A DNA stretch of 64,000 nt from Gymnopilus junonius (Eukaryota; Basidiomycota; Agaricomycetes; Agaricales; Galerinaceae): the NCBI GenBank assembly GCA_015501075.1, contig JADNYJ010000184.1, positions 1-64,000 of the forward strand, written 5' to 3'. The translations under genes and the position numbers were made by a program. Position 1 is the stretch's first letter; every line of letters starts with the position of its first letter. Of the stretch, positions 1 to 12,990 are shown in pieces. The notes under the pieces were generated by a model. The model searched no databases, was not told the DNA's origin, and was given only the letters and a program-made list of their open reading frames with translations.

Positions 1-1372
1 TTTTCTCTTCTTTTTTCTCTTTTTCCTTTCTCGGATACCCAGTACTATGGTCACAAAACCTGCAGACGGGCGGAGGGGCGGACTCTCGAAATTCGGAACC
101 TTCTGAACAGTTTCAGCTTTCCGGCTTTCGATGCCTTTTACACCTGTTGAAACCTGTAATTTTGAAGTTCGGTGAAAAATGCTGGCAAGCGCTATGTAAT
201 TCGAAAGTTCAAGGCGACTCAGCACCTGCGATCCTGCTCCCTAGATAAAAGAAGACCTTCAACGCCTAATTATTGATATGGCAAATGACTATGAGCTGCT
301 TCCTCCTCTTAACTTGCTTTTAGAATCTAGAGCTATCTGTTCTTCCACATATTGGGATTTTCAGGATCCACGGACAAGAGGCGAAGGAATTGTTCTATGT
401 ATAATGGGTTCCAGTTTATAGACACAAGGGCAGTCATACTCATGCGTAGGTCCTCGGGTGCTCTTCAATGGATTGTGACTAATTTCTTGCCTGGAACGTC
501 CAGTCTGCCGCAATTAAAGCTTGCTGCAATTCTGCTGTTCGGAATGATGCAGAAGAACGCCCTGGTTTTGAACACACTTTAGAAATGAACCCGAGAGAAC
601 GCGAACCACTCATATCCGAAGGCGAATAAATACCCGAGGAGTCACCCTTCCATCATCCCAGTCATTTAACCACCTTTCTGGCGCCGGGAGTCTTTGAACT
701 GTCATTCACCGCGGAAGTGAGCAGCACCAAAGACAAGGTGGGCCACAAATTGAAGAGCGCTCTGTCGGGGTGGCGTTGCTATTAGGCAAGTATTCAAAAC
801 GGAGCTTTTTGTGCTGGTAAAGGGCACCTCATTGTTATTGATGTTTCCTTTGATATAGTATGTTTTGTGATCGATACCACCCAGAAGTCCATATAGTTTA
901 AAAAATAGATGCGAACGAACAGGTATTGGTTTTACAATTTAAATGAGTGCAATACGAATCCGGCGGCACCGGCGAAGACATCGTGTCAGCCATGAGGTGC
1001 ACAGTCTTACGTGAGCATCTTGGCGTCCCTTCGTTGATGGCGAATCGCGATGCTGCCTTCAACGCCTTGATTTTATACTTATTACTTTTTCTCCGCCGCC
1101 ACTCTCGCGCCCTTGGGTTCCTCGTTATCCGCCCTTCTTGTCTCTCGCTATCGCCACCAGCTATTCAGCTGTCCCACATTCGTTTTATATTCGACAACCT
1201 TCGATTCTTCTCTTTCCTCGTTACTACGGTCCGCCCCCTCTACCGACACACGTAGTCAACACCAGCACCGTCTTAACCCTTCTCACCTGTAACATCGAAG
1301 CGTTCTTCCTTCTTTGCAGATCCCGAAGCTTTCTTTAAATCGTTATTATACGACGTCTTCTCCGTTTAGATA
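1..1372. other. Left edge, no gene recognised
   Basis: No open frame here has an ATG start, a plausible intron pattern and a recognisable product. The last 250 bases before 1373 are pyrimidine-rich on the plus strand (runs of CTTTC and CTCGC), as is common in front of basidiomycete start sites, so they probably contain the promoter and 5' leader of the gene starting at 1373. A partial gene cut by the window edge cannot be excluded. Confidence 0.4.
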
Positions 1373-2008
1373 ATGTCTTATCAAGGTGTGTCCTGACAGT
1401 TCACTGAAGGCTTTGTACTGGAACTCATCGCCTACAAAGGTCCTCGCGTGCATCGCTTGCCTCGTCGTACAGACTTCAAGCTGATCCCTGCACCTCTTGG
1501 TAAGTCGTCTCTCAGTACGATATCCAACACCGACGTTAACTCAGTCGACATCCTGGTAGACCTGTCTTTACCCCTCGTCACCGAAAAATCACCCCTTCCT
1601 GCTATCATTGTTACGCCGTCTTCTCCTTCTTCTACCCGCGACTTTTCCATTGCGTTCCTCGCTACGCCTCCCAAGCCCACCCTCCGTCAACGCATCCTTT
1701 CCTTGACTTCGTTCAAGTCCAAGGTGTTGGCGTCAACCTCCTCAGCATCATCGTCCGCTAGCTTCCGCCTCAGGTCCATTATTTTCGTCCTCATCGTATT
1801 TTTCATCATGATGTGCCACCTCGTGTTCTCTCATGGCCTCGCCACACGAGCTCCTCACATGGATTTTGCCACTGCTGCTGAGACAGGCGAGGTATACATG
1901 CATTCTTCCGCTTCAGGAGGTCCGATAGGATGGTTAGATGGGTTCCGTTCCTTGTTTGGCAGAGAGGCTACCGGCAGCGCCCCTCTAGGACAACCTTACC
2001 CTCTTTAA
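1373..2008 (+). CDS. Hypothetical single-pass membrane protein
   Basis: Function unknown. The start is the ATG at 1373, which gives a four-codon first exon (MSYQ plus one base). A 54-nt intron (1386-1439, GTGTGT...AAAG) joins it in phase to a long second exon; the spliced frame is 193 codons. The N-terminal half is Ser/Pro/Thr-rich and polar. Near residue 115-135 there is one hydrophobic stretch (IIFVLIVFFIMMCHLVF) that looks like a single membrane anchor. It is followed by about 50 residues rich in Gly, Ala and Ser that end QPYPL. There is no N-terminal signal peptide, so the topology is uncertain. The pyrimidine-rich leader and in-phase intron support a real gene. I recognise no domain, and a lineage-specific small protein is the best description. 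Confidence 0.55.
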
Positions 2009-3285
2009 TCTTCGTCGAGCGAAGAGGGTATCGTCACAGCTCCCTGCTGTTTCATTTATATCCGGGTATCACGGTTAAGAGGTGGGATTAGGCGGGTTAG
2101 TGGTTGATGGTGATTTCGTTTGACTCCTTGCACTATTCTTTACTTCGACTCCGTCTCACCCTGCAGTTGCGTTCTTTTTGAGGGTATAGTGCAGGCTAGA
2201 CGACGTTGATGTTTATGGTATTCCTTTATTCATTGATTTTTTGTTGCACAGCATTTTAAGGAATTCGAGTCATTTCTGCATAATTTATTGGTTGATTTGT
2301 ATATAAACGGGCTCTATTTACTTAGCGTATTCGTTCTGCCTTTCTACCTGGCTCAGAAGTCAGTATAATTGTAATTTGGAATGCCACTGCAGGCTGTCCA
2401 AAGCATGATTTGGGGACTACCCAAGGTTAGTGCTTCATGTATGAAGGCGGAAGCTTTGCTTTTAGAGCCCCTATGGATTGCAGTGAACTGTCCGGATCGA
2501 TACCTCGAACTTCACAGAAGAAGAGTTGGAAAGAAGAGGGAAGAAATCGTGAATATAGTCCTCATTGATAGGAAAATGAGGGCCCTTCGTTAGATTGCTC
2601 TCGAATATATGGGAACTATAGGTGACAAGTGTCAGCTTCAAATGGACCAGTTAAAGATTCACCAACAACGGATGAATCAGTGCTTCATCAAGTGCTACTG
2701 GTAACTGTTCCGTGGAGTTTCATGATGTGACGATGGGCCTCTTCGTCAGGCCTATGTATCAGTTCAGGCGCCATTTCTATGTCGATGGTTACATATCTTA
2801 ACATGAGGGGAGACGGGAGACTTTGCAGAAGAAAGGAGGTGCCTAAGTGATTCCAAAGTCACTGGGCTCCTGCGTACAAGGAAAAAACGGTGAGTGGCGA
2901 ACTTCAGATGCTACAAGTTCGACAAGGCTACTCAAGTAAATCCTATCAGTGGAAGAGCCAAGTCTGTATTAACACTAAATAAATTTTTCATTAATAAACA
3001 ATCCTGCTCTGAAAACTACCAACATACCGAAGGATATGTCCTTGATTTCAAGGGTATACAAAGTGGAAGCAAAAAATTCGATAAATTTCCAAAGGAGACC
3101 TGGTGAAGCCAGGCCGGTGTGTAACGTGGTAGCCAAAGTGCCAAGGCTTGGCAAACGCTGCGAAGGAAGTGGAGAAGATGTCGGAGAAAACAATGCCATA
3201 AAATCTAATGCAATGAAGATGTCCAACTTTTCAACCCTTTCCAGGCTTTCCAAAGGCTTGTCAAAGAGCGGAGGGGTAATTCCAC
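2009..3285. other. Intergenic, nothing recognised
   Basis: This stretch holds the 3' flank of the preceding gene and AT-rich sequence with only short frames lacking motifs. I see no repeat boundary or RNA gene. Confidence 0.4.
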
Positions 3286-3630
3286 TTAATACGCCTTAAA
3301 CCAAATACAATATAGTTGAGTCCTAATTCGCAGATGCGGTTGGCAACCCCTTTCAGCAAAAACGAAGGACATGCCCACGTTGTGAATATTGACCAAGCGC
3401 AAGGTCTTCAAGGACGGGAGGCCGCGAATCGTATAGAGAAGTGGCCTTGCAGAATCGCTTATGTGAATCCACTGTAACGACTCGTCAATGTCGCACTCTA
3501 TTGCAAGTCTTTCCAATGTCGAAGAATGGCTGAGAAGTTCCAGGACCTTAATATAAGCAGATGGTTGTCCATGGTCGAAATTAGGAAGGACCGGACACTG
3601 AATTGACATTGGAAATGGCAAGTTCCTCAC
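3286..3630 (-). pseudogene. F-box/LRR protein remnant (LRR part only)
   Basis: The translated frame reads like the leucine-rich part of the F-box family found elsewhere in this window: STLERLAIECDIDESLQW, then GLPSLKTLRLVNIHNVGMSF. No F-box, no start codon and no upstream exon in phase can be found. The fragment starts inside a 25-bp tandem repeat and lies head-to-head with the F-box gene that begins at 3863. It is best read as the surviving 3' piece of a duplicated gene. The alternative is one exon of a gene whose other exons I could not join. Confidence 0.45.
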
Positions 3631-3694
3631 GTGCGCATTGACGCAACATCCTCACGTGCGCATTGACGCAACATCCTCACGTGCGCATTGAACG
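3625..3694. repeat. 25-bp tandem repeat with CACGTG core, 2.7 copies
   Basis: The unit CCTCACGTGCGCATTGACGC plus AACAT occurs at 3625-3649 and again at 3650-3674, and a third, partial copy begins at 3675. The first two units are identical. Each copy carries the palindrome CACGTG, the classic binding site of bHLH (E-box) factors. It lies about 170 bases upstream of the F-box reading frame at 3863 and at the 5' edge of the minus-strand remnant, so it could be regulatory or just a simple tandem duplication. Confidence 0.85.
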
Positions 3695-3862
3695 AACGCC
3701 GGTTGAAATTGAATTCGAATTCAGATATACACAAAGAAAGGCTGATCGATCACCATTGGCATCTACCCCTTCTCCGAGTCGGTGAGAGCTCTCAGTTGGT
3801 CTACAGCGCCCCGAGATTGACCATTTAATTTGTTCTAGAACGCCACGATCTACTAGTACACC

Positions 3863-5479
3863 ATGAAGTGCTTGACCTCTGAATCCAACTCATCAGCTTG
3901 TCCACTGATACTACCGCAAGAAATCGTGGATCTCATCATCGATGCGGTAGCGTATTCCTTCTTTTTGGATGAAGATATTACTAGGGCTCTCCTACTTTGT
4001 TCGCTGGTTCGCAAGCCCTTTCATCACGCAGCGCGAAGGCACCTATTTTCCAATATCCGATTTGTTATGGACGATTATGCCAACGAAAGAGCAACCAACC
4101 TTAGGCGAGTTTTGACACATAAATCTAACGAGGACTTGCTTTTGCGTGTTCGTTCTGTGGCACTCGTCCCAGAGCGCTATGATGGACCACTGAACCAACG
4201 GATATTGCGAAGCCGTAAAGAGGGACAAGGAGGACTTTCGAACTTGCATAAGACTCTCGATCCAACGGCCGAAACTAGTTCGGAAGAACGTGGTCTGGTT
4301 GAACTCCTCAGGATTCTAAGCAACACGAAATTGGAAAATCTATCGATTTGCTATCATCAAGGAGGGCTCATCGCTTGACATTCAGTGTGTAGTGCACCCA
4401 GCGCATTCCTCCAGCCGGCTTTGAAGCAAATGTGCTTTAACCACCATCTCACTTCCCTTCACCTCATGAACCTCCTTTTTGTGCCTACCTCAGTTATCTA
4501 CGCTGCATTTAGGTTACCTAACCTACGTGACCTCAGCATTCGCAGCATAACAGTTTCTTACGGCATTTCTGATATAAGCACAACACAATCGCTTGCGGAA
4601 TTGACGAGATTGGAGTTGAGGGGCATCTATTATGCTGCCGTGTTTGATGGTTTATTGCTGCCTTCTCTATCCAGTCCATTAACTTGGTCGCCACAAGACC
4701 CACCAATAAATTTTTCGTGTCTGAAAATGTTGGTGGTATCCCTATCGAAATATGCCGATGAGTTGAACATCATGTGGAACCTTATTCAATGTGTCGCACC
4801 TTCCCTAGAGAGTCTCGTATTAGAAGACTACACTAGTCATGGTAAATTGTCCTGTTTTTCTTGCATTTAAAATTCTGACCACGTTTCGTAGGCGCCGAAG
4901 GGATTGTACTATTTCGACTTGGCCTTCTCTCCTCCTTACGCAAATTCAAATTCAACACGGTCTTTAATCACTCAATACCCGCGATTACCCAAGCAGCAGG
5001 TTCTAACACATCTACTAAACTCGGCCACTCCCTCCATGAGTATTGAGACTCTAGAAATTCATTTTTCAGTCCAAATCCCTGATCGCTTTGAAGACGAATA
5101 CTTAATATCTGAACTGCCTGGAGTTGCGTCAGAATGGCGCATTTTAGATCAGGTACTTTCAAGCGAGAAGTTCAAGTTCTTGAGGGAGGTCAAAGTCAGC
5201 GTGGATATCTTTTATCAGGACGCCATTTTGGATTCACCCCGGTTTCGCACCGAGCAGGTGGCATCTCTTGCTCAAACTTTCTTGCCCACTGTGACGGAGT
5301 CTCCATCTATTGATCTTCACTTTATATTCAATCAGTCATTTTACCTATCCCGATGGGCCTTTACCTTCATTCTTTTTAACATTAGTCTGGATCCAATATT
5401 AATAGTGCTAGCTAAGAAGTGCACAATTTATAAACCAGAAATTATAACACGCAAGCAGAGCCAAAATTCTGGTAGCTGA
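3863..5479 (+). pseudogene. F-box/LRR-like gene with in-frame stop and frameshift
   Basis: F-box proteins of this type recruit targets to SCF ubiquitin ligases through an N-terminal F-box (here around ILPQEIVDLIIDAVAY) and C-terminal leucine-rich segments. The N-terminal layout (PQEIVDLIID, CSLVRKPFHHAARRHLFSNI) matches the genes at 50634, 52572 and 54624. A TGA at 4376-4378 interrupts a frame that stays open and homologous on both sides, with no usable donor just before it. A 50-nt intron (4842-4891) follows. In exon 2 the LRR-like reading (LSSLRKFKF) shifts into another frame (VLTHLLNSATPSMSIETLEI) near 4995-5010, as if one base were added; the spliced length is one more than a multiple of three. 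Two independent breaks argue for a pseudogene. Confidence 0.7.
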
Positions 5480-5847
5480 AGACCTAGTTACTACATAATT
5501 TCAATAGCTCTGACCCCATTTATATCTTCGGCCGAGTGTGGCGCACGATTTCTATTTATAGAGTATCTGATTTTCCTGGTTCACCAGCCGATTCATGATT
5601 ATAAGTAAACTAGCTTGATCGTAAAATGAGAAAGATCAGAAATACGTTTGCATTTTACCGTATGCTCATACTAATCTGCGTACAGTAACAAAACTTAGAG
5701 CACGATTGTACTGATACTCAAGCTCACTTTAGACGGTGAATGCCGAGTCAACTCAAAGAAGAATCTAGAAATGTTCAGTCGTTCTATAGAATGACATGCA
5801 CCCCAGTTCCTTAAATACTTTGAGCCTCAACTTGAGAATTTCGGACG

Positions 5848-5957
5848 TATTACACGGGGGGGAAGCGGCTGTCCAATTGGCTCAATAAAGAGCATTTTGT
5901 TATATAAAAGTGCTCATTTTGGGCAGTTTGGACAACTGCTTGCCCGTCGTGTTACAG
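5848..5957. repeat. Foldback (MITE-like) hairpin element
   Basis: The left arm (TTACACG...GGCTGTCCAATTGG, then AAAGAGCATTTTG) is the imperfect inverse of the right arm (CAAAATGAGCAC..., then CAGTTGTCC...CGTGTTAC read on the other strand), around a short ATATA loop. Nearly the whole 110 bp can fold on itself with roughly three-quarters of bases paired. The flanks contain TA on both sides, but the exact ends are uncertain. It is most likely a short non-autonomous DNA element; a transcribed hairpin RNA is an alternative. Confidence 0.55.
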
Positions 5958-7965
5958 TATACAGGGTATATTTATAATCGTGAGAAGGAACAAAGGCTCG
6001 AGCTCGTCCGCGACAGGATGCACCGTTGGTGTTGAAGCATTAAATATCACCTGCGGAGAATATGACAGTATCAGTAGATTTGCCCTATGCTATGGCTGCT
6101 ATGGGTTGCTCCGGAGTGCTCCGTAATCAGGTACCGTTGCTATAAATGGGGGTACCCTTGCTATGGTGCTAATACTAGGGATGCTATGGAACGCTCCATA
6201 ACACTCTGTAGCGCGCTATTTCACCCATTTTCGGGCATTTTTGGCCCTCAAAGATCCAAGTTTACTGATGCAAGCGTATATGAGCATTAACCTATGAGAA
6301 ACTTTACTATTGATAAGGTATATATAGCAGCGTATAATATCTGATCTGGAAATCGCATGGTGTTATCGAGTTAGCCTTCGTTAAATTTCTGGAACTAACG
6401 ACCATAAGTTTTCTTCAGCTTCAGCCGGCCTCTTCCCGTGCCTTTTGCGATTTAGTGGTCAAAGTTGGAATTTGTGCAGCCCTTGGAGGCCAAAACCTCT
6501 CAAGAGTCAAAGGGACATTTCATACATAGTCTCCTCTGACCCATGTAGTATGCACGTACTGGGGCCAATTTTGGCTATCGTCTACCCGTGCAAACCTAAG
6601 GGCATGCGGAAGATTACCAAGCCTCCAAAGTCATTGTTGCCAGAATAGTATCGGCACGGGCATAAAGAAGTCAACTTTCACAACGTCTACACACAAGATC
6701 TGCTAGATGCTGCATAGGTCTCATTTCTAGAGGTGTTGTATAGATCCAGAGTTCAGATCACATGGTTTCTAATGCTAGAACTGTAGCAGCACGGCAATTC
6801 GGGAGGCAACACCTATATATGAAGTAATATCAACAGTCACTAGGCAAAATCCTAGATGGTAACGTCCTATTCTAATCTAAGAAGTTCGATATCGAGCATG
6901 CGAAGATTGAAAAGAAACGAAAGGAGAACGAAAGAACTTATAGTAGTTCCATCTCATCTCGCTCGTCTGATGGTCTAATAGCATGCCCATCTTCATTTAC
7001 TTGAATTCCCATACACCATCGCTATATCTTCAGCTTGTTGTCGCTTCCGTCATCCTCATAGCAAGGGTATAGAAGATCCAAGAACAAATCTATATCAGGT
7101 CCCAAGCCATTAGAAGCATCCTCCGGCCTCCTTTCCGACACGGGTCGTCTGTGTGGAGAAAAGAATCCAGCCAGAGAGGACGGGAAAGTGCCAAAGAAAC
7201 GAGACTGCGAATCCTCAGCCGGAATAGCGCTATAGTTAGCAGCTGACGTCGCCGTCGGGAAGATGCGCGATGTACTGCAATGAATGCGTGGAATTTTATA
7301 CTTGAATCTGCATAGATATCCAATGTGTTGGACAATGGGAGGCAGGCAGGAAGAACCAGTTGAACGGGTGATTGTTGGTCGTGAGAAGGGGGAATGTCAC
7401 CAGGTTCGGGACCATGTATTCGAGCATGGGGTAGGTGAGATGGAATGATGTTGAACTCGGCAAGACGTCCAGTCTAATTCTGGGACGGTCAGTGAAGTAT
7501 CTGAGGGAATGGATATGTAAGCAAATGTCGTTGATCTGAGTTGACAGAGGCGAACGGGGGTGCTGAGTGACAACACAAGAAGGCCGATGATACCATGATG
7601 AGACGGGAGATGAATGTGACTCGCCGTTGAGCTGAGATGAAGTGAAGTGAAGGAAGACGTCAAATCAAGGACGCTTGATGTCGCTTTTGGAGTTGAATGG
7701 TCGCATTGAATGATGGAAGGAAGATGTAACGCAAAAAGGTTTGATCCAGATGACAATCTACTAAAAGGAGGCGTTTCAAGAGAACCTAGGATGGGCTTCT
7801 TCCGCGGAGCAACGAGATGGGGATGCATCGATAGCTGGATCAACGAAAACGAGTCATTCCTTGGGGAGTCAGGACAGTTGCGTGCTCGTTTCTGTCATAC
7901 TGAATCATTATATGTTGGACATCCAAACCTGCAGCTCTAGTACCGGAACGAGTCACAGATGAATC
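5958..7965. other. Intergenic, short inverted motifs only
   Basis: No gene recognised. Between 6085 and 6215 the word GCTATGG recurs, with small palindromes such as TATGGAACGCTCCATA and CTCCGGAG, suggesting a worn repeat without definable ends. Open frames on the minus strand between 7090 and 7843 have no start context or motif; part of this may be 3' UTR of the gene ending at 7966. Confidence 0.35.
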
Positions 7966-8744
7966 CTAATGACAGTTAGCTAAGTTAGAATGCTGCTGCG
8001 GTCTTGAACGGTACTGAGGCGTGCTCCCAATTTGGCCATGGGAATGGAATGGATGATACTGCGGCACCGCAAAAGGGGAGTTCTGAGTTAGACGTCCGTT
8101 TTGCGCGAACACCGATTGGGACTGTGGGATAGGACTATTGGAGGCCTGGAGCTGGGCGATGTAGAAGGGGTCGGTAGACGTAAAAAGGGACGTGGTCGGA
8201 GAAGGGGACGGCTCTGATAAATTCTCATATGAAGGGTACACATTGGAGTCGATGTGGGGATGCGGGGTCATCGAAAACGAGGCAGAGGGATTTCCAAACT
8301 GCGACCCTGAGACGGAGCTTAAGGTGGGCGATGAAGGTATAAGCAGGTCTTCAACCATCTTTTCGTCTTCTTCCATGTCATCCATGTACGTGGAAGAAAT
8401 CGAATTTGCACGTTTTCGAACAGTTTCGTTGACCCATGAGTGACTGAAGCTGGACGACAAAGAAGGCGTGCGAGCAATTGGGGTGTTGCAAGCCTGCGTC
8501 GTGTTTTGCATGTGGCTGCTGGGTATTTGGTGACCATGAACATAACCTGTAGCTGAAGTGACGGGTCCACCTAGAAGAGCCTCTGCAAGCTGAGTCTATA
8601 GAAGAAAAAAATAGAAATGGGTTATCCTGCATGGTCTCTTTGCTCGTTCATGATGCGTACCTGCAGAGCAGCTAGGTCCATCGCTTCCTGACCAATATGG
8701 CTGGATGAAAGAGACGAAACAAGGTCATCGACGGAGAAACTCAT
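7966..8744 (-). CDS. Conserved Ser/Pro-rich protein of unknown function
   Basis: Two exons (8661-8744 and 7966-8595) are joined across a 65-nt intron (8596-8660, GTACGC...CTATAG) and give 237 codons. The N-terminus (MSFSVDDLVSSLSSSHIGQE, then AMDLAALQTQLAEALL) reads as a short amphipathic segment. It is followed by low-complexity Ser/Pro/Gln sequence with an acidic patch (YMDDMEEDEKMVEDLL) and the segment TDPFYIAQLQASNS. Proteins with this N-terminus and the FYIAQLQA block are familiar from other mushrooms, but no function is known to me. The composition suggests a disordered regulatory or scaffold protein. The exon junction keeps the conserved text in phase, which supports both the model and the ATG at 8744. 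Confidence 0.65.
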
Positions 8745-11700
8745 ACTGCTAGCTGATTTAGACTGGGAGGATGGCGGTGATGGTGGTCGTGAAAGAAAAG
8801 GCTGGGATTGAAATGAAAGGCGACATGTCAAGCTAGACAAGACAAACTCTAATAAAGCCAACTCGCTATGTTCCCCCCGGTCCGAACTTAGACTTGCTTC
8901 TTCCGGAAACAGATCTACAGATCTTATCCTCAGATTCCCTCTTCCCACCATCACAGTCCTCGAAAAACATGCATCTTGCGCTATTCTACACACTTCTTGA
9001 TACTATCCTTATCTTCTCGGCAACGTCCCTCCTATGACATACGCACGTCTCCTGTTCTTGGTCAAATTAAGTTCTTGAAGGTTCGCGGCACAATTTTATA
9101 TTCAGGTTGACACTGCACTGACGTTAGCATACGTACTCGGTGGACACTTGAGCAGAAATGGTGAATATTTCCGTACGGTGCTAAGCCTTGCTGATAACGC
9201 CTCTTGCATTTGATTTCATTGTTACGTCGGCTTCATAGCGGCCGACTCCCGGATCGCTCATTGCGTCTCAGTCTGTCGTTCATGAACGCCTTCTGATGTT
9301 CTATCTCAGTAGATTGCGATACCATATAAAACTGTCTAATCCAGTTATCTGGAAAGCGTTATTTCTTGTTTTCAGAGCAAATGAGCCCTTAACTGAGGAC
9401 CTCATGCAAAAAAAGACCTCTCTTATCTTCGTGCCTGGGTGGAATACAACCGTTTATGCTCAAGGCGAACGACGGCCTTACTTCCATCTTACCTTTTGTC
9501 AAAAATTTCAAGGTTATGACGTCTTCACATCCACCATGATTGAATTGGCGAACTTTTTGCCAGAACCTGGCAACATCTCCACGTACACGTCACTACCCAT
9601 TGTAACCGCGGTCCGCCGACGTCTTCAAAAATTCCACACATTCGTTTCGATGCCCTGGGGTATTTCCTGTCATGGTAAAAGACAAGCTATGACCTTTCTA
9701 TGACCTACTACGACGTCCTCCCAACACCAACACCAGGTCCCTTCATAATTTCAGGCGTCTCTTCTCCGACCTCCCCTAGACGCTAGTCCTGAACATGAAA
9801 AGCCAATTAACGTATCTTAAAGGCTCGCAGAATCTTACCCATTGGCCTTCGAAACAAGCTTTTCTCTTGGTCTCTCATCAATTTTTAGAACCCCTGACGT
9901 TGTTATCACGTCGAGAGTTAAGCATTTTGACCAACAGCGTGAATGACTGTTGTTATCATGGCAAGGAAGTACATAGAGTATGAGTATGGTGACTGAATTT
10001 CATTTTCATTTAAATTACACTAGCGTATGATTAACCTTTCGCACAGGTACGCCTTGGAAGTCCGAAATTACAGTTCTGAATCGGATTGACGGCGATCTGC
10101 CCTATTTATGTACTTGTCATTGCACATACGGAGCGAGCTCACTCTGTTATGTCCCACCCATCGATCCTGCGACTCCCACAATGAACCACTCCGCGGCTGC
10201 GTAGAATCGCTTAAACCCCACATGCATGCCCACACTAATAACGGCGTATACTTAATATATTAAAGACGTTACAGCCATTTAGATAGACACCCGCAGTAGT
10301 CTAAGCCAACCGCGTCAGTCAAGGGAAAGGTGCGTCTATGCCTGGTGAGTATCTGCTCTATCATCACTATATACTTCGAGGGGAATATATTCTCAGCTGT
10401 CCAGAATGAAAAGGCGGGTCAGGAATAGTTAGCTGCTATGCATCACACATTGCGCAGTGCATTTGCCATTAAATAATTCCACCCCGCTTTGGAATAGTGT
10501 AATGCCATGGAAGAAAATCTTGGAGGTTCTTTGACACGAGGTTATCGTTTCTAGATGGAGCATGTCAGACGTCATTTAATCAGATGCGTCTCCACAACCT
10601 GAGCCATCTGCCCGGAGATTGGAGTGCACACATCGACCACGAGACTCTCATCCTCCAGATGGAATGGAGCGGAGCAGTCGACTCCCATTGAATTTGACGA
10701 AGACCCGTTCCGATCACGGCACATGGGATGGATGAGCTCAAATTTGATGCAGGAGAAACCTCGCTTGCTTATTATAATTCAAAGTCTACTTTATTGTCGC
10801 GTGCCGTAGCATACACACAGGATAATCAAAATGGAAAATAGTGCTTCAACGATGGTGTGGGAAAAGGGTTTAATATAACGTACCTTGAATCTCCGTCCAT
10901 TTAAATTGGAATGTCCCGTGGATGATCATCTATTCAACATCTCTCGTTTTCTGGGGTCTGGGCCCCAGTCAGTCATCATCAATAATCTCGACATGAGTAG
11001 TACCAGTGTCATCTATGACAGGCAAGCGGAATTTGCACGGCCATCCGCGAGAAAAACCTCCGGGGATGGTTATTCATATTTTCGGTCTTTGACAGGGAAA
11101 TAGAACATGAGGAGTTTAAACTGATCTCCGAAAGCAATGACTGATCATCATCTAGTGAATTAGAAGACTTCAAGGTGCAAAACCACACTGTACGAAAGGC
11201 TGGATATGGACCAATATTTGCATGGAAGTTAGAAATCATTAGTCAAGTTCAACAAAGACAATACTATACTATAATGTAGTGGCATGGCTAGAAGGTGCCT
11301 GTCTGCGATGAGGCGGCTGTAAATTCGAAAACTTGGGTGAGAAAACCCGTCATTGAAGACTAAAGTGAATTCGAAATGCTTCAATTCCGTGACAAAACGA
11401 ACTCCGTGAGTGGGTCAGCTGAGGGTTTTTTCAAATTTACAAGTGGCTACATACCGCATTTGAAGACGTGCAGACCTTATTAGGAAGCCGTTTAAGCTTT
11501 AGAATGAGTATGTGGTTATATAAAGTTCAGTTGTTGTAAGCCTGATTCTGTGAGCCTCAATTTTGGCCAAGTATCAGTCATTTTATATTGAGGCTAGGAG
11601 CATCTGGTTAGTGTCGATTCTTCTTGACGCGATTTAAATTTTATGTAAGATTTATATAAGATAAAGAGATGCGCACTCGGATATAAGTTCCATAATTGGA

Positions 11701-12990
11701 AAGTAGTGCGCCAGTGCGCCACACTCCGTTACGTTTGCTACAGTGCAGCGCTGCGTGCGACCCTTCATTAAGGCTCGTTATAAAAACTTGGGCCCTTCCT
11801 ATGCAGTTAATTTGGACCCCGAAATGGCAATATTAGTGACTGTAGACCCATCTTCGATCTCGACCGTAATCATGACCACAACCTATCTAGCTACCCATCA
11901 CCTCAAGCTTGTCTCACTTTGCGTATGTATGAACTTCCACAGGATATGTTACTAAAGTAGCTAACTATAGAACGGAGGAAGATATCTGCCTATACCTACC
12001 AAAACAGATGCTTATGATGTCCTTCAATCTAGCCGATCACAGAGGCTTTAACATATACACAGTAGGCACATCAGGCACTGGTCAAGACTTCCACCCAGTG
12101 TTTAAGAAGCTCTTGTACAGATGCCTGATCACTGAAATGACAAAGCGCTCTGTGATATTGAGTGGCAGCACGCCGCAGCAGCAGGCATACCAACCATTGA
12201 GGGCTACGTTTCTCATCGCCCTCCTCCACAGGCACCTTCGGTTTTCCTCTCAGATTTTCGGTCCCCTAATCCGATCAAAAAAATGACGGGGTTGTGAAAG
12301 AAGTCGAAAAGTTAAAGAAAACGATTTGGTGCCTGATGGATGACAGGGGATAGTCGAAGCACATCTGCGGGGAGGAGTGGCAAGAACGCAATAAGACAGA
12401 CGGTATGAGAAATTGGAGACATGAGTCTGCAAAGTTTGTCCCAGATTTTGTTCCCTTTCTTTTTTTCACTGACAGAAAAGGAAAGCTAGAAGTCATGACT
12501 GGGAAAGAGAGTCAAAGGATATCAGTGGCTATGAGTGGCGAATGCACAAAGGAATGGGGATATACGCCAACAAATGGGTGAGGTCTATATGGACACTACA
12601 CAGGGAAAATGCGCGAACGCCGGCCAGATTCCAACAAAGAGGGGAGAGTGGTCGAATACATATTTCTGAAACAAATTTAGAGCGCTTTTATATCTCGTCC
12701 CAAGATAGACAATGCTAAAATTCAAGGCCATTTCATACTACGTCACAGGGAACAAAAAAAGGACAAAGGCCAAACATTCACCAGGTATTATCACTTTGGC
12801 CCTAAGTTAAGTGGCCATCTCAAATCAATAACTCATTATTGACCTAGCTTTGACCAGCTATAGGTCCATGCTTTATTGCAAGCCGCTTGCGTGGGCCATA
12901 GATCAGATAATGTAAAAATCGTTGATGCGCGGAAACAGAGAACATCCCATTTTTTACGAAAAAAAAAATACATGGTTGTTCAGATTGACC
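8745..12990. other. 4.2 kb without a recognisable gene
   Basis: The longest frame with an ATG is at 9296-9703 (135 codons, plus); it shows no domain, signal or intron partner, and I leave it as unproven. Other frames in 9.8-12.5 kb are short. I found no inverted-repeat or LTR pair here. The region could be old, degraded insertion DNA. Confidence 0.4.

Noticed and set aside
947..1338. Overlapping open frames upstream of the first gene
   Set aside because: They have no motif and lie in the pyrimidine-rich leader of the gene starting at 1373; composition explains the openness.
9296..9703. 135-codon frame with an ATG
   Set aside because: No recognisable domain, no splice partner and no supporting neighbours; not called as a gene.
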